In this document: positions 6,087 to 12,378 of the stretch, one piece after another
Layout: the number at the start of each line of letters is the position of its first letter
Numbering within the stretch: the first letter of the stretch is position 1
Assembly: GCA_910580045.1 (NCBI GenBank)
Contig: CAJTXF010000072.1
Coordinates: forward strand, 1 to 12,378
Length of the DNA stretch: 12,378 bases
Origin: an uncultured Eubacteriales bacterium
Lineage (GTDB): Bacteria > Bacillota > Clostridia > Oscillospirales > Acutalibacteraceae
Direction of reading: 5' to 3'
Made by a program: the position numbers and the translations under genes
The notes under the pieces: model-generated
Told to the model about the DNA's origin: nothing
The model's database searches: none
What the model saw: only the letters and a program-made list of their open reading frames with translations

Positions 6087-6115
6087 TAAAATCTGTAAAT
6101 CTGAGAGGAGCCCCC

Positions 6116-6532
6116 ATGAACCGAGACGAGATAAAGACAATCCTGCCCCACAGGGAGCCAATGCTCCTGGTGGACGAGGTGGAGCTGGTGGACGGCAAGT
6201 CCCAGGGCAAATACCATGTGCGGGGGGACGAGTTCTTCCTGCAGGGCCATTTCCCGGGGAATCCCGTGGTGCCTGGCGTGATTCAGTGTGAGATGCTGGC
6301 CCAGTCAGCCTGCGTGCTGCTTTTGGGCAAGGCCGAGGGCATGACCCCCCTGTATACGGGCCTGAACAACGTAAAATTCCGGGGCCAGGTGAAGCCTGGC
6401 GATGTGTTTGAGACCGAGTGTGAGCTTACCCGCAGCCGGGGTAATTTCTACTTTGCCAAGGGCACTGGCAAAGTGGATGGGAAGCTGTGTGTATCGGCAG
6501 AATTTTCTTTCGCTCTGGTAAAGACAGAGTGA
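6116..6532 (+). CDS. fabZ: 3-hydroxyacyl-ACP dehydratase (FabZ)
   Basis: FabZ dehydrates beta-hydroxyacyl-ACP to trans-2-enoyl-ACP, the substrate of FabK. It is a hot-dog fold protein of 138 residues. The N-terminal ILPHREPMLLVDEV (9-22), the catalytic His45 in GHFPGNPVVPGV (44-55) and the catalytic Glu59 in CEMLAQ are all present. I chose ATG 6116 because GAGAGGAG lies just upstream and the protein then starts like known FabZ. A longer frame from 5960 would add 52 residues translated from the inserted mobile element and is rejected. In some Firmicutes a FabZ-like protein also isomerises the double bond (FabN). The sequence alone does not decide whether this one does, and no FabM is visible. 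Confidence 0.95.
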   Translation: MNRDEIKTILPHREPMLLVDEVELVDGKSQGKYHVRGDEFFLQGHFPGNPVVPGVIQCEMLAQSACVLLLGKAEGMTPLYTGLNNVKFRGQVKPGDVFETECELTRSRGNFYFAKGTGKVDGKLCVSAEFSFALVKTE

Positions 6533-6557
6533 GGGCAGAGCGCAGGGGGTAGGCGGA

Positions 6558-7877
6558 ATGTTTACAAAAATATTGATTGCCAATCGGGGCGAGATTGCCA
6601 TCCGAATCATCCGTGCCTGCAAGGAAATGGGAATTGCCACTGTGGCTGTGTACTCTCAGGCGGATAAAGACTCTCTGCACACGGCCCTGGCTGACCAGGC
6701 TGTGTGCGTGGGCGGCCCCAGGCCAGAGGAGAGCTATCTGAACAGCCAGCGGATTGTCAGCGCGGCCCTGGCCACCGGCGCCCAGGCCATTCACCCAGGC
6801 TATGGCTTTTTATCTGAGAATGCCCAGTTTGCCGCCCTATGCAAGCAGTACGGCATTGTATTTATCGGCCCGCCTGCCCAGGTGATTGGGGAGATGGGCG
6901 ACAAAGAGGCTGCCCGCAGGCTGATGAAGCAGAGCGGCGTTCCCACCACGCCGGGCACAGATGTCCTCCCGGACGCGGAGGCAGCTGTTCAGGCCGCGAA
7001 AGAAATCGGCTATCCAGTGATGCTCAAGGCCAGCGCCGGGGGGGGCGGCAAGGGCATCCGCATTGTGGAGCGGCCGGAGGACTTGGAGCGGGCTTTCCGC
7101 ACTGCCTCCGCGGAGGCTAAGAACGCCTTTGGGGACGGCAGGATGTATATGGAAAAGTACCTGAACCCAGTGAAGCATATTGAGGTTCAGCTGCTGGCTG
7201 ACCAGCATGGCCATACAGTCTGCCTGGGGGAGCGGGAGTGCTCCATTCAGCGGAACAATCAGAAACTCATTGAGGAGTCCCCCTCCCCTGGAGTGAGCGG
7301 GGAAGTCCGGGCCCGGCTGATGGAGGCTGCCGCCAAGGCTGCCAAGGCCGCGAACTACGTCAATGCGGGTACAGTGGAATTTCTGATGGATTCTGCGGGC
7401 AATTTCTACTTTATGGAGATGAACACCCGTCTGCAGGTGGAGCACCCAGTGACAGAGCTGGTCACAGGTGTGGATATTGTGAAATGGCAGATTCGCATTG
7501 CGGCTGGTGTCCCGCTGGACTTTACACAGGCGGATATCCACCTGCAGGGCGCGGCCATAGAATGCCGCATCAACGCCACAAACGCCAGCCGGGTGGAGTT
7601 CTTCCATCCCCCGGGCGGCCCCTGGGTGCGGTTTGATACCTGTCTGTACCAGGGCTGCGATATTCCGCCATATTATGACTCCATGCTGGGCAAACTAATT
7701 GTCTACTCCTCCACCCGGGAGGAGGCTATCCGCAAGATGCAGTCTGCCTTGTGCGAACTGGTCATTGACGGCGCGGCCAATAATATTGAGGACCAAATCG
7801 AGATTGTCCGGGACAGGCGCTTCCGGGCCGGGGATTACTATACAGACTTTATGAAATTCTTCCGCCCCAAGTCCTAG
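6558..7877 (+). CDS. accC: Biotin carboxylase subunit of acetyl-CoA carboxylase (AccC)
   Basis: AccC uses ATP and bicarbonate to carboxylate the biotin on AccB. This ATP-grasp protein shows KILIANRGEIAIR (4-16), HPGYGFLSEN (79-88), Lys116 in GDKEAA, the glycine-rich ATP loop GGGGKG (161-166), MEMNTRLQVEHPVTE (286-300) with Glu287, Glu295 and His296, and ECRINA (335-340) with Arg337. It is 439 residues, about ten fewer than the E. coli enzyme. Part of the difference is after ECRINA: 11 residues (341-351) separate it from PGGPWVRFD, against about 18 in E. coli, and the usual FxPSPG loop is missing. All catalytic residues I can place are kept, so it is probably active, and the shorter loop may be common in this clade. 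AGGGGG (6544-6549) lies eight bases before the ATG. Confidence 0.94.
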   Translation: MFTKILIANRGEIAIRIIRACKEMGIATVAVYSQADKDSLHTALADQAVCVGGPRPEESYLNSQRIVSAALATGAQAIHPGYGFLSENAQFAALCKQYGIVFIGPPAQVIGEMGDKEAARRLMKQSGVPTTPGTDVLPDAEAAVQAAKEIGYPVMLKASAGGGGKGIRIVERPEDLERAFRTASAEAKNAFGDGRMYMEKYLNPVKHIEVQLLADQHGHTVCLGERECSIQRNNQKLIEESPSPGVSGEVRARLMEAAAKAAKAANYVNAGTVEFLMDSAGNFYFMEMNTRLQVEHPVTELVTGVDIVKWQIRIAAGVPLDFTQADIHLQGAAIECRINATNASRVEFFHPPGGPWVRFDTCLYQGCDIPPYYDSMLGKLIVYSSTREEAIRKMQSALCELVIDGAANNIEDQIEIVRDRRFRAGDYYTDFMKFFRPKS

Positions 7878-7919
7878 GCTTCCTGGCTTGAGGGCATATT
7901 TGGGCACAAAGGAGAGGTC

Positions 7920-8813
7920 ATGGCTATGAATCTGATGGGACTGTTCCGCTCACCCCAGAACGAGCTGGAAAAGGGCGGCAAAGAGGCGGAGGACGATGGC
8001 ATCCGCAGCGCCTGCCCCAGGTGCAATGTGCAATTGCCCCTGAGCGATTTGCAGGACAATATGAATGTCTGCACGGCCTGCGGCTTCCATTTCCGGGTCG
8101 GGCCGCGGGAGCGCATTGCCTATATTGCGGACGAGGGCAGCTTTCAGGAGCTGGACGGGGATATGCTCAGCCGGGATGTGCTGGACTTTCCCGGTTATGA
8201 CCAGAAACTGCGCAACGCCAAGCTCTCCTCCCGGGAGAAAGACGCGGTCATCTGCGGCACGGCCCAAGTCTTGGGCCAGCCCTGTGCCCTGTTTGTGATG
8301 GACCCCAACTTTATGATGGGCAGCATGGGCACTGTGGTGGGGGAGAAGATTACCCGCCTTTTTGAGACAGCCACCGAGCGGGGCACACCTGTGGTGGGAT
8401 TTACAGTCTCTGGCGGGGCACGGATGCAGGAGGGCATTCTCTCCCTTATGCAGATGGCTAAAACCAGCGCGGCAGTGCGCAGGCACAGCGACGCGGGAAT
8501 GTTCTACCTGACTGTGCTCACAGACCCCACTCTTGGCGGCATTACCGCCAGCTTTGCCATGGATGGGGACATTATCATGGCAGAGCCCGGGGCTACAATT
8601 GGCTTTGCCGGGGCCCGGGTCATTGAGCAGACCATCCGCAAAAAGCTGCCCCAGGGTTTCCAGACAGCAGAGTTCCTCTTGGAGCATGGCTTTGTGGACT
8701 TAATTGTCCCCAGAGAGCAGCAGAAGGCCACTATTGCCCAGCTGCTGAAAATGCATACACCGGGAAGTATGAATTTTGAGGAAGGGGAGGTGGAGCCTGA
8801 TGAGCGCCTATGA
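7920..8813 (+). CDS. accD: Acetyl-CoA carboxylase carboxyltransferase subunit beta (AccD)
   Basis: AccD forms, with AccA, the carboxyltransferase that moves the carboxyl group from biotin to acetyl-CoA. The 297-residue protein has the four-cysteine zinc ribbon (Cys32, Cys35, Cys51, Cys54) typical of bacterial AccD, followed by a crotonase-fold domain with FTVSGGARMQEG (161-172), TDPTLGGITASFAM (201-214) and GATIGFAGARVIEQT (224-238). AGGAG (7910-7914) lies five bases before ATG 7920. An ATG at 7926 is an alternative that removes two residues. The 3' end overlaps accA by 14 bases and its codons for EEGEVE also form the accA ribosome site, so the two subunits are probably made in matched amounts. 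Confidence 0.95.
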   Translation: MAMNLMGLFRSPQNELEKGGKEAEDDGIRSACPRCNVQLPLSDLQDNMNVCTACGFHFRVGPRERIAYIADEGSFQELDGDMLSRDVLDFPGYDQKLRNAKLSSREKDAVICGTAQVLGQPCALFVMDPNFMMGSMGTVVGEKITRLFETATERGTPVVGFTVSGGARMQEGILSLMQMAKTSAAVRRHSDAGMFYLTVLTDPTLGGITASFAMDGDIIMAEPGATIGFAGARVIEQTIRKKLPQGFQTAEFLLEHGFVDLIVPREQQKATIAQLLKMHTPGSMNFEEGEVEPDERL

Positions 8814-9561
8814 CAAGGTGATGCTGGCCAGGTCTAAGGGCCGCCCCACTGGCACAGCCTATATTGAGCATATCTTCGACAGCTTTGTTGAGCTCCACGG
8901 CGACCGGCGTTTTGGAGATGATCCGGCCATTATCGGCGGCATTGCCCTGCTGGACGGGATGCCTGTTACAGTGATTGCCATTGAAAAGGGCGTGGACACC
9001 AAGGAGCGTGTGCGGCGAAACTTTGGCATGCCCAACCCAGAAGGCTACCGCAAGGCACTGCGGCTGATGAAGCAGGCGGAAAAGTTCCGCCGTCCAGTAG
9101 TCTGCCTGGTGGACACTTCAGGGGCCTACTGCGGCCTGGGCGCTGAGGAGAGGGGACAGGGTCAGGCTATTGCCGAGAACCTGATGGAGCTCTCCTCTCT
9201 GCGTACGCCGGTGATTTCCATTCTGGTGGGGGAGGGCGGCAGCGGCGGCGCCCTGGCGCTGGCCCTGGCTGACCAGGTCTGGATTTTAGAAAACGCTGTC
9301 TATTCAGTCATCTCTCCCGAGGGCTGCGCAAGCATTCTCTGGAAAGACGCCAAGCGGGTAAAGGATGCGGCCGAGTGCCTGCGGCTTACAGCGCAGGACA
9401 TGCAGGAGCTGGGCGTGGTGGAGCATGTGGTTCCAGAGGAGGACATGGACGCCGCATTCCAGGACATCAAGGCCCGCCTGGCTGTGGAACTGCCGAATCT
9501 GATAACCACCCCCTCTGATGAACTTCTGCGGCGGCGGTATCAGCGGTTCCGCAGGTTCTAG
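8800..9561 (+). CDS. accA: Acetyl-CoA carboxylase carboxyltransferase subunit alpha (AccA)
   Basis: AccA is the partner of AccD in the carboxyltransferase and completes the malonyl-CoA-forming enzyme. This 253-residue form lacks most of the N-terminal extension of the 319-residue E. coli protein, as is usual in Firmicutes. Visible motifs are ELHGDRRFGDDPAIIGG (31-47), RNFGMPNPEGYRKALRLM (73-90), DTSGAYCGLGAEERGQ (105-120) and the oxyanion-type loop GEGGSGGALALA (144-155). ATG 8800 follows AGGGGAGG (8783-8790) by nine bases and lies inside the end of accD. A TTG at 8776 would add eight residues encoded by the ribosome-site region and is rejected. It is the last gene of the operon, with a terminator starting 14 bases after its stop. 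Confidence 0.94.
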   Translation: MSAYDKVMLARSKGRPTGTAYIEHIFDSFVELHGDRRFGDDPAIIGGIALLDGMPVTVIAIEKGVDTKERVRRNFGMPNPEGYRKALRLMKQAEKFRRPVVCLVDTSGAYCGLGAEERGQGQAIAENLMELSSLRTPVISILVGEGGSGGALALALADQVWILENAVYSVISPEGCASILWKDAKRVKDAAECLRLTAQDMQELGVVEHVVPEEDMDAAFQDIKARLAVELPNLITTPSDELLRRRYQRFRRF

Positions 9562-9574
9562 TTATGATTTAAGC

Positions 9575-9599
9575 AAGCGGGCCATAAGCCACGCTTTTT
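9575..9599 (+). terminator. First intrinsic terminator after accA
   Basis: AAGCGGGC and GCC-A-CGCTT form an 8-bp stem with one bulged base and a 5-base loop (CATAA), and the stem runs directly into TTTTT. It starts 14 bases after the accA stop. Confidence 0.6.
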
Positions 9600-9604
9600 C
9601 AGCC

Positions 9605-9650
9605 AAAGAAGCCCAGCAGGTACTCCCTGCTGGGCTTCTTTGTTTCTATT
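9605..9650 (+). terminator. Second, strong intrinsic terminator of the fab operon
   Basis: A perfect 16-bp stem (9605-9620 with 9626-9641) encloses the loop TACTC, and a T-rich tract follows (GTTTCTATTTTA). This should end transcription of the operon and insulate the downstream surface protein gene from it. Confidence 0.92.
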
Positions 9651-9886
9651 TTACGCCGAAGAAAAAAGCGAAAATGAAGCTGTGAGGGGTGGAGTCAATC
9701 AGAAAAATCCATCTATGAAGTACCCGGACAGGAAAGTTTGTCTGAAGTTTCCAAAATTGCGAGACCCATCCCAAATGCAAACTGGCCGTTGTCCCTGGCA
9801 ATCCCCCCAACCGCGAGTATATAGTTAACTTCCACTCTCCGGCCCAGGGCCGGGGAGAATCTAAAATTTTTAAGAGGGTTGAAAAC
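9651..9886 (+). promoter_or_regulatory. Non-coding leader region of the surface protein gene
   Basis: I see no convincing gene in these 236 bases. A weak promoter candidate is TGGCAA (9796-9801, three of six) 18 bases before TATAGT (9820-9825), overlapping TATATA (9818-9823) at 16 bases. Both -35 matches are poor, so the true promoter may use another sigma factor or lie elsewhere. A short imperfect hairpin is possible around 9731-9752 (GGAAA/TTTCC). The strong hairpin near the gene start is listed separately. Confidence 0.35.
9835..9871 (+). promoter_or_regulatory. GC-rich hairpin just before the surface protein ribosome site
   Basis: Bases 9835-9844 pair with 9848-9857 (one T-G wobble) around the core CCGGCCCAGGGCCGG. 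Nine bases later comes TTTTT (9867-9871), and the ribosome site AGAGGG (9873-9878) follows at once. The gap between stem and T-run is long for a terminator, so a 5' stabilising hairpin is more likely than an attenuator. Confidence 0.45.
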
Positions 9887-12378
9887 ATGAAACAAAGCAA
9901 GTTACTCAAGAAATCACTTGCGGCGCTTCTGGCCATTCTCATGGTCGCCGCGATGATTCCCATGAGCGCGTTTGCTGCTGACGCTGACACAATCAGTGTC
10001 AACGGGGTAGAGGCGAAACTTGGCGAGAACGGGTATTCCGTTGCGCTGTCTTATCCCAGCGACACTGTGTCGGCTAAGCTGACCGGGCTCGCCTTGCAGC
10101 TGTCCAGCATGACTGGCACAACTGTGGGTGTGTTCGGGAAAAACGGCCAGCAGGTGTGCTCCACACTGCATGGGATTCCCAGCTCCAGTTCTTCAAAAGC
10201 CACTATCAATTTGAAGACCTGGGCTGTTGAGAAGCCCGAGACCGGTGACTTCGGCACCTACACGCTGGAGCTGCGGGTAAAAAAGGCTGGTGACGAAGAG
10301 GCCACCACTTATCCGCTGACCGTTACCGTATCCCAGCGTGCCAAGAGCGGCAGCACCGAATTGGCCGAGGTGAAGAGCTCTACCGATAAAATTGTTGATT
10401 ACAAAATCGACAACACTGCCCGCACCATCACAATCGTGAAGGCTATCGGTACCCCCAGTACAGATTCTGCTCTGGGCCTTTCCGCCGCCAGCTTTGTGAA
10501 GGCTGACAAGAATGCCACTGGCGCAGACTACATTGAGCTGACCACTTCTGCGGGTAAAACCACCGTGGTTACAGTCAAGGCTGAGAACAACTCCACTGCA
10601 AAGTATAGTGTGAAGTATGAAGTGGAGCCCATTTTCGACAGCTTCACCTTCCCTGGCATGACCTCTGTTGAGACTAAGGAAAGTGCTGACACTGGCTGTA
10701 TTATTATGACCGCTAAGGTTCCCTTTGGCACTGACCTGAAAGAGGTGATTCCTACCTTCACAGCCAATGCGAATGTTGAGCGAATTGTTTTTGACGCTCA
10801 TGCCAATGCGAATTTCAATTCCACTGCAATTCAGACCCCTCAGGATGCCTATCAAAATGATGACACCGCACAGAAGGATAGCAGTGGCGTAGCAGCTTAC
10901 GACCTGAGTGCAGCAAAGTATTTTACTGTTACTACTGACAAGTCTGCGGACTACTCTTCTTCCTCTCTAAATAATGTCAAGCTCGTGGTCGAGGTTGCCC
11001 CCAACCCGGCCAACCAGCTGACTGGTGTACAGGTAGGCACGCAAAATATTCAGACGGTTTCTAGCACGAATACCGATGTTGTTGTTAACGGCGCAGCTGT
11101 ACCTGGCAGCACATCAATTAAGCTGTATGTTTCTGAAGGTGCTACTGTTACCCTGGTAAAGCCTGACGGCACGGAGCTTGCTAAGCAGACCGATAATGGC
11201 GAGGGCGGTGCTAGTGGTGAAAACGATAATGATGACAGCGCTGTTAATGGTATTATTCCTTTTACCGTCACTCTGAGCGATTATACCACCAATAACCTCC
11301 AAGTGGTCGTACAGAGTGCGGCTACTGGCAATGGTGCTACTTACAACCTGAAATTTAAGGCAAGCGGCACTGATAAGACCAACCTGAAAATCAACAGCTT
11401 TAGCCTGATTAAGGATGATAAGACTTATACTGCTGTTCCCTCTACTGAGAAGGATGGCGTATGGGTGATTGAACTGCCTTATGAGGAAGCAAAAGCAGCT
11501 CCACCGGCTACTTTGGATAACACTACAGCTACGGTTCCTGGTGCTGCGGCGGCTCCCAGTTTCTTGGCCAATTTCAAAGTGTCTGTGGATGCCACGGATG
11601 GTGCGATTGTAAATACACTAAGTTCTAGCTATACCGCGAATGATTTTGACGTAGCTGGTACCATTCCTAAGGCACTGATTGCTGGTACAGGCCATACGTC
11701 CGCTGCTACCATTGTGAATGGGTCAACTGGGGCTAACACTCTGTTCTTTGACCCCTGGCTGCAGTATATGGATAAAAAGACCGATTCAACACATCCAGGC
11801 GCAAAGTATAGTGGCGACTGCTACGGCGGTTTCGTTCTACATGCGCATTTCGATACTCCTGCCAGTGACGGAAGTGAGTGTAACAACAAATGTGTAAGCC
11901 AAGTCGTTATTCTGAAGCGCAAGACTGCCAGCGCACAGAATACTCTGTACAATATCAAGCTGACCTCTGCCAGCAAGATTGCTGACATCAACGAGAACAA
12001 CACCTTTACCGGCATTGTTGATGTAGACAAGAAGATTGTTCGTATTGATGTTCCCTTTGATTATGCTGTGAATACGAAGTGGAACAGCGGTAAGCTGTAT
12101 GTTCTGGATGCCCTGCTGAGCGATGGTGCTACCCTGGCCAATAGCAGCGACGATGCCGTGAAGGTGTTGAATCCTGCCAGCCTTGCCGACCAGGATTCCA
12201 CTGCCGGCGCATTGGTTACTATGAATGCAAAGGCTATCCATTATACTGCTGATACCTTTGAGCCTGATGACAACAATGCTGAAAGTACCTATTTGACGTT
12301 CAAAACAGTTGCCGAGAATGGCACAGCCAAAGAGTCTTACAAGATTTATGCAGTTAAGGCTCCTTCCAGTTCCGAGTG
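9887..12378 (+). CDS. Large secreted multi-domain surface protein, 3' end outside the window
   Basis: An open frame of 830 codons runs from ATG 9887 to the window edge with no stop. AGAGGG (9873-9878) lies eight bases before the start. The N-terminus is a classical signal peptide: Lys-rich start (MKQSKLLKKS), hydrophobic core (11-24) and a cleavage site after AFA (residue 30). The mature part is rich in Thr, Ser, Val, Asn and Asp, with few cysteines (91, 271, 645, 665, 669). Several stretches look like tandem beta-sandwich modules. Recurrent openings are IFDSFTFPG (249-257) with KVPFGTDLKEVIPTF (277-291), LKINSFSL (500-507), and ADI (699-701) with RIDVPFDY (719-726). Recurrent endings are of the type AKYSVKYEV, ATYNLKFKA and TLYNIKLTS. 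This resembles the DUF5018 or cadherin-like (PF12733) families. A Gly/Asp/Asn-rich linker is at 435-455. No cell-wall anchor or SLH domain is visible; one could lie beyond the edge. Its codons are less GC-rich than those of the fab genes. Confidence 0.85.
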   Translation, partial: MKQSKLLKKSLAALLAILMVAAMIPMSAFAADADTISVNGVEAKLGENGYSVALSYPSDTVSAKLTGLALQLSSMTGTTVGVFGKNGQQVCSTLHGIPSSSSSKATINLKTWAVEKPETGDFGTYTLELRVKKAGDEEATTYPLTVTVSQRAKSGSTELAEVKSSTDKIVDYKIDNTARTITIVKAIGTPSTDSALGLSAASFVKADKNATGADYIELTTSAGKTTVVTVKAENNSTAKYSVKYEVEPIFDSFTFPGMTSVETKESADTGCIIMTAKVPFGTDLKEVIPTFTANANVERIVFDAHANANFNSTAIQTPQDAYQNDDTAQKDSSGVAAYDLSAAKYFTVTTDKSADYSSSSLNNVKLVVEVAPNPANQLTGVQVGTQNIQTVSSTNTDVVVNGAAVPGSTSIKLYVSEGATVTLVKPDGTELAKQTDNGEGGASGENDNDDSAVNGIIPFTVTLSDYTTNNLQVVVQSAATGNGATYNLKFKASGTDKTNLKINSFSLIKDDKTYTAVPSTEKDGVWVIELPYEEAKAAPPATLDNTTATVPGAAAAPSFLANFKVSVDATDGAIVNTLSSSYTANDFDVAGTIPKALIAGTGHTSAATIVNGSTGANTLFFDPWLQYMDKKTDSTHPGAKYSGDCYGGFVLHAHFDTPASDGSECNNKCVSQVVILKRKTASAQNTLYNIKLTSASKIADINENNTFTGIVDVDKKIVRIDVPFDYAVNTKWNSGKLYVLDALLSDGATLANSSDDAVKVLNPASLADQDSTAGALVTMNAKAIHYTADTFEPDDNNAESTYLTFKTVAENGTAKESYKIYAVKAPSSSE

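Larger units (their letters stand above)
5924..6088. mobile_element. MITE-like palindromic element with TA target duplication, inserted at the accB stop
   Basis: The element is 161 bases (5926-6086) with perfect 16-bp terminal inverted repeats GAGTCTGTTTGAAAAC, each flanked outside by TA. TA duplication is characteristic of IS630/Tc1-mariner transposition. The two halves match imperfectly along most of their length, with shared blocks such as GAAAT-CTG and CCxGAAATG, and meet at the central hairpin GAAAGGC/GCCTTTC (5998-6015), exactly at the midpoint. There is no transposase, so it would be mobilised by one encoded elsewhere. Removing the element and one TA gives a TAA stop for accB and a 26-base spacer from that stop to the fabZ ATG. 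As RNA it would fold into a long hairpin inside the operon message. The frame from 5960 stays open through the element into fabZ, which can mislead gene callers. Confidence 0.8.

Noticed and set aside
5960..6115. Upstream ATG that would extend FabZ by 52 residues
   Set aside because: The extra residues are translated from the inserted mobile element. GAGAGGAG and ATG 6116 give the conserved FabZ start.
8776..8799. TTG start that would extend AccA by eight residues
   Set aside because: The extension covers the ribosome site itself. ATG 8800 is well spaced from AGGGGAGG.
9721..9825. Riboswitch in the leader of the surface protein gene
   Set aside because: I looked for conserved cores such as that of the cyclic di-GMP class and found no match, only ordinary short stems.
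9640..9828. 62-codon frame after the terminator
   Set aside because: It begins inside the terminator T-tract, has no ribosome site and shows no domain or membrane helix.
1..12378. CRISPR arrays, tRNA or rRNA genes, and transposase genes
   Set aside because: I saw no regularly spaced direct repeats, tRNA-like cloverleaf, rRNA sequence or transposase motif in the window.

Overview
The window carries an almost complete type II fatty-acid synthesis (FAS-II) operon on the + strand, followed by the start of a large secreted protein gene. Gene order is fabH - fabK - small membrane ORF - fabD - fabG - fabF - accB - fabZ - accC - accD - accA. This is the order known from streptococci and many Clostridia. 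The high G+C content, FabK as the only enoyl-ACP reductase, the clostridial-type AccA/AccD pair and the SLH/Ig-like style of the secreted protein suggest a gut Clostridia, probably Oscillospiraceae/Ruminococcaceae. The taxon is inferred, not proven.

Layout. Bases 1-162 hold small dyads, a consensus sigma-A promoter (TTGACA-17-TATAAT) and an AT-rich dyad at the expected transcription start. Bases 163-4065 hold fabH, fabK, a 70-residue single-pass membrane protein, fabD and fabG. Bases 4066-4205 form a 5' leader with a good internal promoter (TTGCCA-16-TATAAT), a dyad and a short overlapping upstream ORF before fabF. Bases 4206-9561 hold fabF, accB, fabZ, accC, accD and accA. A palindromic MITE-like element (5924-6088) sits exactly on the accB stop codon. 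Two tandem intrinsic terminators (9575-9650) close the operon. After a gap of about 240 bases with a strong leader hairpin, a secreted multi-domain surface protein starts at 9887 and runs off the window without a stop (at least 830 residues).

How the genes work together. AccA, AccB, AccC and AccD make malonyl-CoA. FabD moves malonate to ACP. FabH starts the chain from acyl-CoA, FabF elongates, FabG reduces, FabZ dehydrates and FabK completes the cycle. Missing from the window are acpP (usually between fabH and fabK), a fapR/fabT-type regulator and an unsaturation gene (fabM, fabN or similar), so these must lie elsewhere.

Most notable observations: (1) the MITE with 16-bp terminal inverted repeats and TA target duplication, which changed the accB stop from TAA to TAG without altering the protein; (2) the translationally coupled small membrane protein inside the FAS-II operon; (3) the internal promoter and overlapping upstream ORF before fabF, which probably starts at TTG; (4) an AccC shortened by about seven residues at a normally conserved loop; (5) the partial surface protein with its leader hairpin. 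I did not find a convincing wholly new multi-gene system.
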